This document shows positions 8,243 through 15,299 of a stretch of DNA of 64,000 bases, one piece after another (within the stretch, counting starts at the first letter, position 1; each line of letters begins with the position of its first letter). The notes under the pieces were generated by a model that searched no databases, was not told where the DNA came from, and saw only the letters and a program-made list of their open reading frames with translations. The position numbers and the translations under genes are program-made. This DNA is from SPJN01 sp965229935 (GTDB lineage Bacteria; Pseudomonadota; Alphaproteobacteria; SPJN01): the NCBI GenBank assembly GCA_965229935.1, contig CBDDKB010000002.1, forward strand, positions 1,054,001-1,118,000, given 5' to 3'.

Positions 8243-9130
8243 ATGACCGCAGCAACGGCAAGCAAAAAGACCATCGCATTTTTGGGGCTTGGTGTTATGG
8301 GCGGGCCAATGGCGGGCCACCTTGCGACCGCTGGCCATGAGTTGCGAGTTTACAACCGCTCCCTAAACAAAAGCGCTGCCTGGAACAAGCAATATGGCGG
8401 CAGCATGTGCATGAGTGCGGGTGAGGCTGCATCGGGCGCAGATATTATCGTGTCCTGTGTCGGCAATGATGATGATGTGCGCGGGGTCTATATGGGTGAC
8501 AATGGTGCCTTGGCCGCGATGAAACCAGGCACGATTTTAATAGATCACACAACTGCTTCCGCTGACGTTGCGCGCGACCTGTTTGAGGCCGCCAAGGCAA
8601 AGGGCATCGGTGCGCTTGATGCGCCGGTGTCAGGCGGGCAGGCTGGTGCTGAAAATGGTCAACTGACCATCATGGTTGGTGGTGATCAGGCAGCATTTGA
8701 TAGCGCAAAACCTGCTATGGAAACTTACGCTAAATCTGTGCGATTGATGGGGCCGGCGGGGGCCGGGCAATTGACCAAGATGGTCAACCAGATCTGCATC
8801 GGCGGGCTTATTCAAGGCTTGGCTGAGGCTGTTCATTTCGCCCAAAAAGCTGGGCTTGATACCGACGCTGTTTTTGACGTGATATCAAAGGGTGCTGCGC
8901 AAAGCTGGCAGATGGAAAATCGCGCGACGACAATGGCTGCGGGCGAGTTTGAGTTTGGCTTTGCGGTCGATTGGATGCGCAAGGACTTTGCCATTACGCT
9001 TGATGAAGCACGGCGCAATGGTGCGCAATTGCCAGTAACCGCGCTTGTTGATCAGTTCTATGCAGAGATACAGAAGATGGGCGGCAAACGCTGGGATACA
9101 TCCAGTTTGGTCAAGCGTTTGACTGATTAA
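8243..9130 (+). CDS. NAD(P)-dependent beta-hydroxyacid dehydrogenase (3-hydroxyisobutyrate dehydrogenase family)
   Basis: A 295-aa beta-hydroxyacid dehydrogenase. The Rossmann motif FLGLGVMGGPMAGHL is at the N-terminus, the substrate motif DAPVSGGQAGAENGQLTIM in the middle, and the catalytic Lys in GAGQLTKMVNQ. AAGGAG at 8231-8236 fixes the ATG at 8243. The family covers 3-hydroxyisobutyrate, tartronate semialdehyde and glyoxylate/succinic-semialdehyde reductases. A second family member at 37.7 kb sits in the valine operon and is the better 3-hydroxyisobutyrate dehydrogenase, so this copy probably has another substrate. Confidence 0.88.
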   Translation: MTAATASKKTIAFLGLGVMGGPMAGHLATAGHELRVYNRSLNKSAAWNKQYGGSMCMSAGEAASGADIIVSCVGNDDDVRGVYMGDNGALAAMKPGTILIDHTTASADVARDLFEAAKAKGIGALDAPVSGGQAGAENGQLTIMVGGDQAAFDSAKPAMETYAKSVRLMGPAGAGQLTKMVNQICIGGLIQGLAEAVHFAQKAGLDTDAVFDVISKGAAQSWQMENRATTMAAGEFEFGFAVDWMRKDFAITLDEARRNGAQLPVTALVDQFYAEIQKMGGKRWDTSSLVKRLTD

Positions 9131-9150
9131 TCGCAGTCTTTCCTGCAGCC

Positions 9151-9184
9151 AAAAAACAACCCGCTACACGAAATATAGCGGGTT
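9151..9184 (-). terminator. Intrinsic terminator after bfr
   Basis: A perfect 9-bp stem (AACCCGCTA, 9158-9166, with TAGCGGGTT, 9176-9184) and a 9-nt loop. On the reverse strand it is followed by TTGTTTTTT. It would terminate bfr and lies between two convergent genes. Confidence 0.75.
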
Positions 9185-9227
9185 GCCGAATTCTTCACTG
9201 CCAAAACAGGCGGGTAGGGGCTTGAAA

Positions 9228-9707
9228 TCAGCCCTCGATGCCGCCCATTGCTGTTTGCAGGTAGTTTTGCAGGCCAACACTATCGACAAGACCAAGCTGG
9301 GTTTCCAGATAGTCTATATGCTCTTCAGTATCGTCTAGGATTTCGCGCAGCATGTTACGGCTGACATAATCTTGCTTCTGTTCACACAGGTTGATGCCGT
9401 CGATGAGGTCACTGCGCCCTTTTAATTCGAGGTCAAGGTCACCTTGCAAACATTCGGGAACTGTCTCGCCAATTGCCAGCTTGTGCAGATTTTGCAGATT
9501 GGGCAGGCCCTCAAGCATCAAAATGCGTTTGATCAGCTTGTCAGCATGACCCATTTCTTCGATTGATTCGTCATATTCATGCTTGCCCAAGGCTTCATAG
9601 CCCCAGTCCTGATACATGCGGGCATGCAAAAAATACTGATTAACTGCAGTAAGTTCGTTGGTCAGCACATTATTCAGTGCTGCGATGACATCTTTATCGC
9701 CCTTCAT
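9228..9707 (-). CDS. bfr: Bacterioferritin
   Basis: Heme-containing 24-mer that oxidises and stores iron. The 159-aa product keeps the E. coli numbering: Glu18, Tyr25, Glu51, heme-ligand Met52, His54, Glu94 and His130 are present. The usual diiron ligand Glu127 aligns with Thr (DDTEEHIDYLE), with Glu128 and Glu129 adjacent. Whether a neighbouring Glu takes over, or iron oxidation is altered, cannot be told from sequence. GGAGCGAGAG lies before the ATG. bfd lies 114 bp upstream on the same strand with its own promoter-like sequence, the usual partner for iron release. Confidence 0.95.
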   Translation of the reverse strand: MKGDKDVIAALNNVLTNELTAVNQYFLHARMYQDWGYEALGKHEYDESIEEMGHADKLIKRILMLEGLPNLQNLHKLAIGETVPECLQGDLDLELKGRSDLIDGINLCEQKQDYVSRNMLREILDDTEEHIDYLETQLGLVDSVGLQNYLQTAMGGIEG

Positions 9708-9737
9708 GGCTCTCGCTCCTTATCCAGCATTGGAAAC

Positions 9738-9765
9738 ACAATAAAGAAGAGGGGAAAAAAGTCAA
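9738..9765 (-). promoter_or_regulatory. Putative bfr promoter
   Basis: On the reverse strand, -35 TTGACT (9760-9765), a 16-bp spacer and -10 TATTGT (9738-9743), about 31 bp from the bfr start codon. It lies downstream of the palindrome at 9792-9803. Confidence 0.45.
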
Positions 9766-9791
9766 TAAAATCAAGTGTATATGAAAGTCAC

Positions 9792-9803
9792 TCGCAATTG
9801 CGA
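9792..9803. promoter_or_regulatory. Palindrome upstream of bfr, candidate Fur/Mur-type site
   Basis: TCGCAATTGCGA is a perfect 12-bp palindrome, flanked by a further TTGCA half-site (9804-9808). It shares the TGCRA half-site with the inverted repeat at the bfd promoter. Its position about 27 bp upstream of the bfr -35 would suit an activator or a shared bfd/bfr control element. Confidence 0.35.
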
Positions 9804-9821
9804 TTGCAGTGGCAGGATGAC

Positions 9822-9998
9822 TTAAGAGACGGCCCGGACATCTGTTTGGGCGACAAGTTGGGCCATTTCCGGAACGCATTTACAACATTGCGGCTTGCAG
9901 CCGTTCAAACGATAAACATCAAGCGCAGAGCGGGCACCGGCCTGTTTCGCCTCAGCCACTGCCTTTTGATTAATCCCGTTGCAATTGCAAATATACAT
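9822..9998 (-). CDS. bfd: Bacterioferritin-associated ferredoxin
   Basis: A 58-aa [2Fe-2S] protein that reduces the bacterioferritin core so iron can be released. The start MYICNCNGIN and the ligands Cys4, Cys6, Cys38 and Cys41 match E. coli Bfd positions exactly. The open frame extends upstream to 10103, but the ATG at 9998, preceded by GAGAGG, gives the correct family length. It lies directly upstream of bfr on the same strand. A promoter-like sequence overlapped by a TGCGA/TTGCA inverted repeat precedes it, pointing to iron control. Confidence 0.92.
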   Translation of the reverse strand: MYICNCNGINQKAVAEAKQAGARSALDVYRLNGCKPQCCKCVPEMAQLVAQTDVRAVS

Positions 9999-10024
9999 TT
10001 TTGACCTCTCTCTAAGGTGAGGTT

Positions 10025-10053
10025 TATATAATGCTTCTGCGAATAACTTGCAA
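10025..10053 (-). promoter_or_regulatory. Putative bfd promoter
   Basis: On the reverse strand, -35 TTGCAA (10048-10053), a 17-bp spacer and -10 TATATA (10025-10030). It predicts a 5' leader of about 20 nt before the bfd ATG at 9998, containing the GAGAGG ribosome-binding site. Confidence 0.5.
10038..10052. promoter_or_regulatory. Inverted repeat over the bfd promoter, candidate Fur/Mur-type operator
   Basis: TGCGAATAACTTGCA is an imperfect 7-1-7 inverted repeat (TGCRART with a central base) overlapping the -35 and spacer of the bfd promoter. The position suits a repressor. The resemblance to the TGCAA-type operators of alphaproteobacterial Fur/Mur proteins is from memory of that family, not from a search. 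Confidence 0.4.
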
Positions 10054-10074
10054 CTGTTTTGCGAGCGATTATTA

Positions 10075-10116
10075 ACTGACTGGTGCGACAGATGCGCCTC
10101 CACCTGATCAGTCAGT
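10075..10116. repeat. 8-bp inverted repeat upstream of bfd
   Basis: ACTGACTG (10075-10082) and CAGTCAGT (10109-10116) are exact inverted copies separated by 26 bp. They lie in the gap between bfd and tRNA-Ser (9999-10245), which holds no other gene that I can support. Function unknown; no T tract follows on the forward strand. Confidence 0.4.
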
Positions 10117-10245
10117 CAAAATATGGACGGATGGACGCGGGGCACACGCTTTGCCCTCTAAGGGGCTTGCGCCGCTGAAAAAATCAAGTAATGTGCCGCC
10201 CGCACAACCGATGCGACTCACGTCTTGGCGTTGCCAAAGACAATA

Positions 10246-10335
10246 GGAGAGGTGGCAGAGTGGTTGAATGCACTGGTCTTGAAAACCAGCAAGGGTTCAC
10301 GCCCTTCGGGGGTTCGAATCCCCCCCTCTCCGCCA
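10246..10335 (+). tRNA. tRNA-Ser (anticodon UGA)
   Basis: A 90-nt class II tRNA with encoded CCA. Acceptor arm GGAGAGG (10246-10252) pairs with CCTCTCC (10325-10331), followed by G and CCA. The anticodon stem CTGGT/ACCAG encloses loop CTTGAAA, giving anticodon TGA (10280-10282), which reads UCA and related codons. A long variable arm and the T-loop GGTTCGAATCC are present. It is followed 9 bp later by the end of the convergent SDR gene. No integrase or duplicated 3' end was seen nearby, so there is no sign of use as an attachment site. Confidence 0.97.
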
Positions 10336-10344
10336 TGCTCCAAA

Positions 10345-11277
10345 TTATGCAAGATCGAATTTTACGCCCGTCAGCTCTTCTGACAGGTCCCAAAGCTTTG
10401 CCCACATGTCTTGATCTTGCGCGATTGTGGTTGAGCCGACTTTAACCGGATAACCAGCACGCTCCATAAAGCCGTGGGGACCGTAATAATCACCCCCTTG
10501 GACGCTCGGATCTGTTGCAGCCCGTAGTGAGGGCAAGGCCCCCTTGGCTTGGCTTTGTCCGAACAGGCTGTTGCCCAGTTCAAAGAACCATTCGCCGAAT
10601 TTTGAGTTTTCAACTTTTGAGGCTGCACTTTGCAAGTTTGTTGACGCATAGCCCGGATGGGCAGCGGCGCTGATGACTTTGCTGTTTTGTGCAGCCAATC
10701 GCTTCGCCAACTCTTTCGAGAACATCAAATTGGCCAGTTTTGCCTGACCATAGGCGGCCCAACGTGAATAGCTGCGGCTTTGCCAATTTAGATCGTCCAG
10801 ATTGATCTTGCCGATCCTGTGCGCTTGTGATGCAACGGCGATAACACGTCCGGCCTCTGCCTTTTTAACCAGTGGAAACAGGCGTGCGGCGAGGGCAAAG
10901 TGACCAAGGTGATTGGTGCCAATCTGCATTTCAAACCCTTGGGCTGTGCGCATTTCGGGCATCGCCATCACGCCTGCATTGTTGAACAGGATATCGATTG
11001 GTTTGTCTTGCACCAGCATTTCATCGGCAAAGTGTTTGACACTATCAAGGTCAGACAGGTCCAGTTTTCGCACCTCAAGAGGGGCATTGGGGACAGTGTC
11101 GCGAATGAGTGAGGCTGCCTCAGCCGCCTTGTCTTCGTTGCGGCAGGCCATAACGACTGTTGCACCCTTGTCGGCCATAGCCTTTGCGGTTTCAAAGCCA
11201 AGGCCACTATTGGCGCCTGTTACCACCACATATTTGCCTGTTTGGTCAGGAATATCGTCAAAAGTCCATTTTGCCAT
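10345..11277 (-). CDS. Short-chain dehydrogenase/reductase (retinol dehydrogenase-like)
   Basis: A 310-aa NAD(P)-dependent SDR with TGANSGLG cofactor motif near residue 20, NNAG, catalytic Ser in VASQAH and YGQAK active-site Tyr/Lys. The extended C-terminus and the NHLGHFALAARL segment place it near the retinol-dehydrogenase/WWOX-like group, whose bacterial substrates are mostly unknown. The ATG at 11277 (MAKWTFDD) is preferred over 11289, since GGGG lies just before it; the difference is four residues. It is a single gene between tRNA-Ser and a lytic transglycosylase, transcribed toward the tRNA. Confidence 0.85.
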   Translation of the reverse strand: MAKWTFDDIPDQTGKYVVVTGANSGLGFETAKAMADKGATVVMACRNEDKAAEAASLIRDTVPNAPLEVRKLDLSDLDSVKHFADEMLVQDKPIDILFNNAGVMAMPEMRTAQGFEMQIGTNHLGHFALAARLFPLVKKAEAGRVIAVASQAHRIGKINLDDLNWQSRSYSRWAAYGQAKLANLMFSKELAKRLAAQNSKVISAAAHPGYASTNLQSAASKVENSKFGEWFFELGNSLFGQSQAKGALPSLRAATDPSVQGGDYYGPHGFMERAGYPVKVGSTTIAQDQDMWAKLWDLSEELTGVKFDLA

Positions 11278-11396
11278 GATCAGCCCCATGATTTATCCGC
11301 AGCGCGGTTGAATAGATGCCCGATTGTCGCCACTCTTGCCTGTGACTATCGGCGGTGACCCCAGTGATTCGACCAATTAGGCGATGCTTGCCTATT

Positions 11397-11427
11397 TTGA
11401 CATGATGATACCGGGTCTTGCTATGCG
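11397..11427 (+). promoter_or_regulatory. Putative promoter of the mltB-like gene
   Basis: A consensus -35 TTGACA (11397-11402) is followed by TATGCG (11422-11427) as a possible -10. The 19-bp spacing is longer than optimal, so this is tentative. Confidence 0.3.
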
Positions 11428-11451
11428 AGTTATATGGGAGCGATTTGTGAA

Positions 11452-12513
11452 ATGACCAGAGTTTTTGCGTTTTTTCTGGGATTAATGATCCTTGCCCCTT
11501 TGTCTATCGCACAGGCCCAATCCGATGATGAGGGGATTGATGACGCTGGATTTTATCGCTTTTTGCAGGAAGTTCGGGTTGAGGCGATAAAAAAGGGCAT
11601 CCGCGCTGAAACTGTTGACCTTGCCTTCAAAGACGCCAAACCGATCCGCAGAGTTGTTCGGCACGACCGATCGCAATCAGAATTCAAGCTGACCTTTGAT
11701 ATTTACCGGAACCGCGTGATTAGCCCGACAAATATCCGTGTCGGCAAGGCCAAAGCGCAGCAATATGATCAGCTATTAACCCAGATCGAAGAACGCTATG
11801 GCGTTCAGCGGCGCTTCATTCTTGCCATTTGGGGAATGGAAACGCGCTATGGTGCTATTACTGGTGATATTCCTTTAATTTCGGCCATTGCTACACTTGC
11901 CTATGACAAGCGTCGTTCTGCGTTCTTTAAGGAACAATTGATGGCGACCCTTAAAATGCTCGACAAAGGCTATATCGACATAGACAGCATGAAGGGGTCA
12001 TGGGCAGGGGCCATGGGGCAACCGCAATTCATTCCCACAAGCTATCTTGCCTATGCTGCAGATTTTGACGGTGATGGGAAACGCGATATCTGGCGGAATG
12101 AAGGCGACGTCTTTGCCTCAATCGCCAATTATCTCGCCAAACATGGCTGGGACGACAACACGACTTGGGGGCGTCAGGTGACATTGCCCAAGGGGTTCTC
12201 GCGCACAGATTTTGCTGCAATGGCCAGAACATCTGGCAGTGGCTGCCGCGCAATGCGCGCCAATATCACCGAAGCAAAATCCTTGGCAGCATGGAATGCC
12301 ATGGGCGTACGCAGTGTGAATGGCAGCCCCTTACCGACTGGCAGGCCCGACATAAAGGCGTGGCTGGTACTGCCTGATGGTAGTGAAAGCCTGTCCGAGT
12401 CAAACCCGACTGCCTTTCTTGCTTATGGGAACTACAAAGCAATATTGGGCTATAATTGCGCGCACCTATACGCAGCAACGGTAGGACTGTTGGCTGATGC
12501 CATTGCGAACTAG
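11452..12513 (+). CDS. Lytic murein transglycosylase, MltB family
   Basis: Periplasmic enzyme that cleaves peptidoglycan glycan strands with formation of 1,6-anhydro-muramic acid. An N-terminal signal peptide (MTRVFAFFLGLMILAPLSIAQ) is followed by the MltB catalytic domain. Catalytic Glu lies in WGMETRYG near residue 130, and SWAGAMGQPQFIPTSY and DFDGDGKRDIW follow. No lipobox Cys is visible, unlike E. coli MltB. The start at 11452 is preferred over 11434 because GGGAGCG (11436-11442) can serve it. The 3' end overlaps rlpA by 17 bp, making a cell-wall operon with rlpA and a D,D-carboxypeptidase. Confidence 0.9.
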   Translation: MTRVFAFFLGLMILAPLSIAQAQSDDEGIDDAGFYRFLQEVRVEAIKKGIRAETVDLAFKDAKPIRRVVRHDRSQSEFKLTFDIYRNRVISPTNIRVGKAKAQQYDQLLTQIEERYGVQRRFILAIWGMETRYGAITGDIPLISAIATLAYDKRRSAFFKEQLMATLKMLDKGYIDIDSMKGSWAGAMGQPQFIPTSYLAYAADFDGDGKRDIWRNEGDVFASIANYLAKHGWDDNTTWGRQVTLPKGFSRTDFAAMARTSGSGCRAMRANITEAKSLAAWNAMGVRSVNGSPLPTGRPDIKAWLVLPDGSESLSESNPTAFLAYGNYKAILGYNCAHLYAATVGLLADAIAN

Positions 12514-13471
12514 ACCAGTTTTACAGGCCGCTTTGTTGTTGGTCGGTATGGCGCTGTTAAGCGCCTGTACCGAGGCGCGGCTGGCGGTCTATGGCGCCAA
12601 ACAGATTATGGGGCCTGACAGTGGCGACACGCGCCCTTACAAGGTTGGCAGCCCCTATCAAATGGCTGGTGTCTGGTACTACCCTAAAGAAGACCCCAAT
12701 TATGATCAGGTTGGCACAGCATCTTGGTATGGGCCGAAATTTCATGGCTCGCTAACCGCTAATGGCGAAACCTATGATATGAACGGGATGACCGCGGCCC
12801 ATCCGACATTGCCAATGCCCAGTTGGGTCAGGGTCACTAATCTTGAAAACGGGCGGTCAGTCGTGTTGCGGATCAATGACCGCGGCCCCTACAAAAAAAA
12901 CCGCTTGATTGATCTTAGCCGCGCTGCCGCCAAGGAACTTAATATTATAGGGAAGGGAACCGCACATGTGCGTGTAACGATGGTCCGCACAGGCGGACCT
13001 GATGGCCGCATAGTACGACCGCAATGGCTTGAAAGTGCGGCAGGGCACGCCCAAATGCCTGACCCCCAACAGGCATTGATCGAGGACAAGCCACGCGCCG
13101 CTCCTTCTGCAGATGTTGCTGTTCTACCGGTTGAGCAGACAGCCACCTCACATCCGGCAGTCACCGGCCAGCCAGCATTAGCTGATTATTACATCCAAAT
13201 AGGGGCCTTCACTTCATTTGAAAGCGCGCAGACCCTGCGCACACGTATGACCCAGATGTTTGGTGCCGCATCGGTCAATACAACGATGCAGCAGAATCGC
13301 ACACTTCATAAGGTTTGGGTTGGCCCCTACAGATCCCCGACTGAGGCGGCGACAGCCCTTGCCTCACTACGGGACACGGGCTATGCAGGGGCACATATCG
13401 TACAGCCCGAAGCCGCGCCAACCTCTTCCTCGCAATCACCTCCATCGGCCAGCTTTGCTGCCACGCCCTAA
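12497..13471 (+). CDS. rlpA: RlpA-like septal lytic transglycosylase with SPOR domain
   Basis: A 324-aa predicted lipoprotein. Signal peptide ends in lipobox LLSAC (Cys24). The double-psi beta-barrel domain (about 70-165) contains GTASWYGPKFHG, the catalytic Asp in INDRGP and DLSRAAA. A low-complexity linker leads to a C-terminal SPOR domain (about 230-305), which binds glycan stripped of stem peptides at division sites. RlpA digests such naked glycan during septation in some bacteria. It overlaps the upstream mltB-like gene and is followed 5 bp later by a carboxypeptidase gene, consistent with a coordinated wall-remodelling set. Confidence 0.93.
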   Translation: MPLRTRPVLQAALLLVGMALLSACTEARLAVYGAKQIMGPDSGDTRPYKVGSPYQMAGVWYYPKEDPNYDQVGTASWYGPKFHGSLTANGETYDMNGMTAAHPTLPMPSWVRVTNLENGRSVVLRINDRGPYKKNRLIDLSRAAAKELNIIGKGTAHVRVTMVRTGGPDGRIVRPQWLESAAGHAQMPDPQQALIEDKPRAAPSADVAVLPVEQTATSHPAVTGQPALADYYIQIGAFTSFESAQTLRTRMTQMFGAASVNTTMQQNRTLHKVWVGPYRSPTEAATALASLRDTGYAGAHIVQPEAAPTSSSQSPPSASFAATP

Positions 13472-13476
13472 GTTTA

Positions 13477-14643
13477 ATGAGTAAAACGACCCATATTGCC
13501 ATGATGCTTCGCAAACTGCTTTCACTCTCCTTTGCCTTTATTCTGACAGCCCTTGTCAGCCTGCCGTCGCAAGCGCTTGATACCGCTGCGAAACAAGCCA
13601 TCATCATTGATGGCGAAACCGGGACAATCCTGTATGAGAAGAATGCAGATGTCCCCGCACCGCCCAGTTCCATGAGTAAGCTGATGACTGTTCTGATCCT
13701 GTTCGACAGGTTGGCAGAAGGGTCATTGAGCCTTGATGACAGGTTTCTTGTCAGTGAAAAGGCCTGGAAAAAGGGCGGCTCTAAAATGTTTGTGATGGTC
13801 AATAAACGCATTCGGGTCGAAGACCTGTTGCGCGGCATCATCGTGCAGTCAGGCAATGACGCCTGCATTGTTGTTGCAGAAGGTATCGCTGGGACAGAGG
13901 CTGAGTTTGCCCATTTGTTGAACGAGCGCGCAAAAGAAATCGGCCTGACAAACTCCCATTTTGTAAACGCAACAGGCTGGCCTCACGAGGGGCAATATAT
14001 GTCTGCCCGCGATCTAGCCATTCTGGCGCAATATATTCACGACACCTATCCTGACTATTACAAGATTTTTGCGGAAAAAGAATTCACCTGGGCCAAGATC
14101 AAGCAAGGCAATCGCAACCCGTTGCTATATCGCGACATTGGCGCTGATGGCCTAAAGACCGGCCATACTGAGGCTGGGGGTTATGCCCTGACCGCATCCG
14201 CCAAACAGGATGATCGGCGCATATTCATGGTACTGAACGGCATGGGCTCAATGCGTGAACGGTCCAGCGAAAGCCTGCGCCTAATGGGCTGGGCGTTCCG
14301 CAATTTCGATAATTATCATCTATTTGATGCAAACGAAACTGTAGGTGAAGCTGATGTATGGCTCGGCACGGAAGAAACAGTTCCTGTTATCGTTCCTGAA
14401 TCCTTAACCCTGACGATGAAGCGTCAGTCACGCCGCAATATGAAGGTGGCCATGTCTTACACCGCACCGATCCCTGCACCAATTGTTGAGGGGCAACAGG
14501 TTGGTGTGTTGCGTGTTACCGCGCCTGACATGGAACCACTTGAATACCCCTTATTGGCTGGCAAGTCAGTCTATAAGCTTGGCGCTGTTGGTCGTTTGAA
14601 AGCGGCTGTGTCCTATCTGTTGTGGGGCGCAGGCGGCAGGTGA
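13477..14643 (+). CDS. dac: D-alanyl-D-alanine carboxypeptidase (PBP5/6 family)
   Basis: Class C low-molecular-weight penicillin-binding protein that trims the terminal D-Ala from peptidoglycan stem peptides. The 388-aa precursor has a signal peptide ending near SQA, then the three active-site motifs: SxxK (Ser65-Met-Ser-Lys68), SGN (125-127) and KTG (227-229). The C-terminal PBP5-like beta domain follows; the very end lacks a clear amphipathic anchor. The ATG at 13501 is an alternative start that leaves a good signal peptide. Its stop overlaps the tmk start by four bases (GTGA). Confidence 0.93.
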   Translation: MSKTTHIAMMLRKLLSLSFAFILTALVSLPSQALDTAAKQAIIIDGETGTILYEKNADVPAPPSSMSKLMTVLILFDRLAEGSLSLDDRFLVSEKAWKKGGSKMFVMVNKRIRVEDLLRGIIVQSGNDACIVVAEGIAGTEAEFAHLLNERAKEIGLTNSHFVNATGWPHEGQYMSARDLAILAQYIHDTYPDYYKIFAEKEFTWAKIKQGNRNPLLYRDIGADGLKTGHTEAGGYALTASAKQDDRRIFMVLNGMGSMRERSSESLRLMGWAFRNFDNYHLFDANETVGEADVWLGTEETVPVIVPESLTLTMKRQSRRNMKVAMSYTAPIPAPIVEGQQVGVLRVTAPDMEPLEYPLLAGKSVYKLGAVGRLKAAVSYLLWGAGGR

Positions 14644-15296
14644 GCGACAGCAAGCAACAAAGCCGAGGCCTGTTCATCAGTTTTGAAGGCGGCGAAGGGG
14701 CCGGTAAAACGACCCAGATTGACCGTTTGATGAATTGGGTCCATGCCCGCAATGATGCTGCCATTAAAACTAGGGAGCCAGGCGGTACAACTGGCGCCGA
14801 CGAAATTCGCAAACTGATCGTAACCGGGGCGGGGGATCGCTGGACTGCCGAAACTGAACTACTGCTTTTGCTGGCCGCGCGGCGCGATCATGTTGCCCGC
14901 GTGGTTGATCCTGCTCTGCAAGACGGGACAATGGTGCTTTGCGATCGGTACATTGATTCAACCATTGCCTATCAGGGCATTGCACGAGGCTTGGGGGTTG
15001 AGCGTGTGCGCGCGCTTGATAGTGAATGGGGCAGCGCGGGAACCTTGCCCGACCTAACCTTTTTGTTGGACCTTGCACCGGAAGAGGGGATCAGGCGCGC
15101 CCAACTGCGTGAAGGTGTGGATGGCGAGACCCGATTTGAAGGGCTGGACCTAAGCTTCCACAATGATTTGCGCCAAGGGTTCCTTGACCTTGCAAAGGCT
15201 GAACCAGACCGTATCAAAATCATTGATGCCTCCCGTCCGGTTGATGACATCGCGGCAGAGATTATCAGCCTGACCGCCCAGAAATTGGCTGGCTAG
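14640..15296 (+). CDS. tmk: Thymidylate kinase
   Basis: Phosphorylates dTMP to dTDP. The 218-aa product has the P-loop FEGGEGAGKTTQ (about residues 15-26), DRY in CDRYIDSTIAYQG and a C-terminal nucleoside monophosphate kinase fold. The start is taken as GTG at 14640, which overlaps the stop of the carboxypeptidase gene (GTGA). The open frame extends to 14622, but that adds residues not found in the family. holB follows 3 bp later, a conserved tmk-holB pairing. Confidence 0.95.
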   Translation: MSDSKQQSRGLFISFEGGEGAGKTTQIDRLMNWVHARNDAAIKTREPGGTTGADEIRKLIVTGAGDRWTAETELLLLLAARRDHVARVVDPALQDGTMVLCDRYIDSTIAYQGIARGLGVERVRALDSEWGSAGTLPDLTFLLDLAPEEGIRRAQLREGVDGETRFEGLDLSFHNDLRQGFLDLAKAEPDRIKIIDASRPVDDIAAEIISLTAQKLAG

Positions 15297-15299
15297 ATC

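Noticed and set aside
10246..10335. Integration site at tRNA-Ser
   Set aside because: No integrase, no duplicated tRNA 3' end and no foreign genes are visible downstream.
13275..13868. Reverse frame of 197 codons across the rlpA/dac junction
   Set aside because: It spans two well-supported genes on the other strand and its translation is Ser/Arg-rich without a family resemblance.
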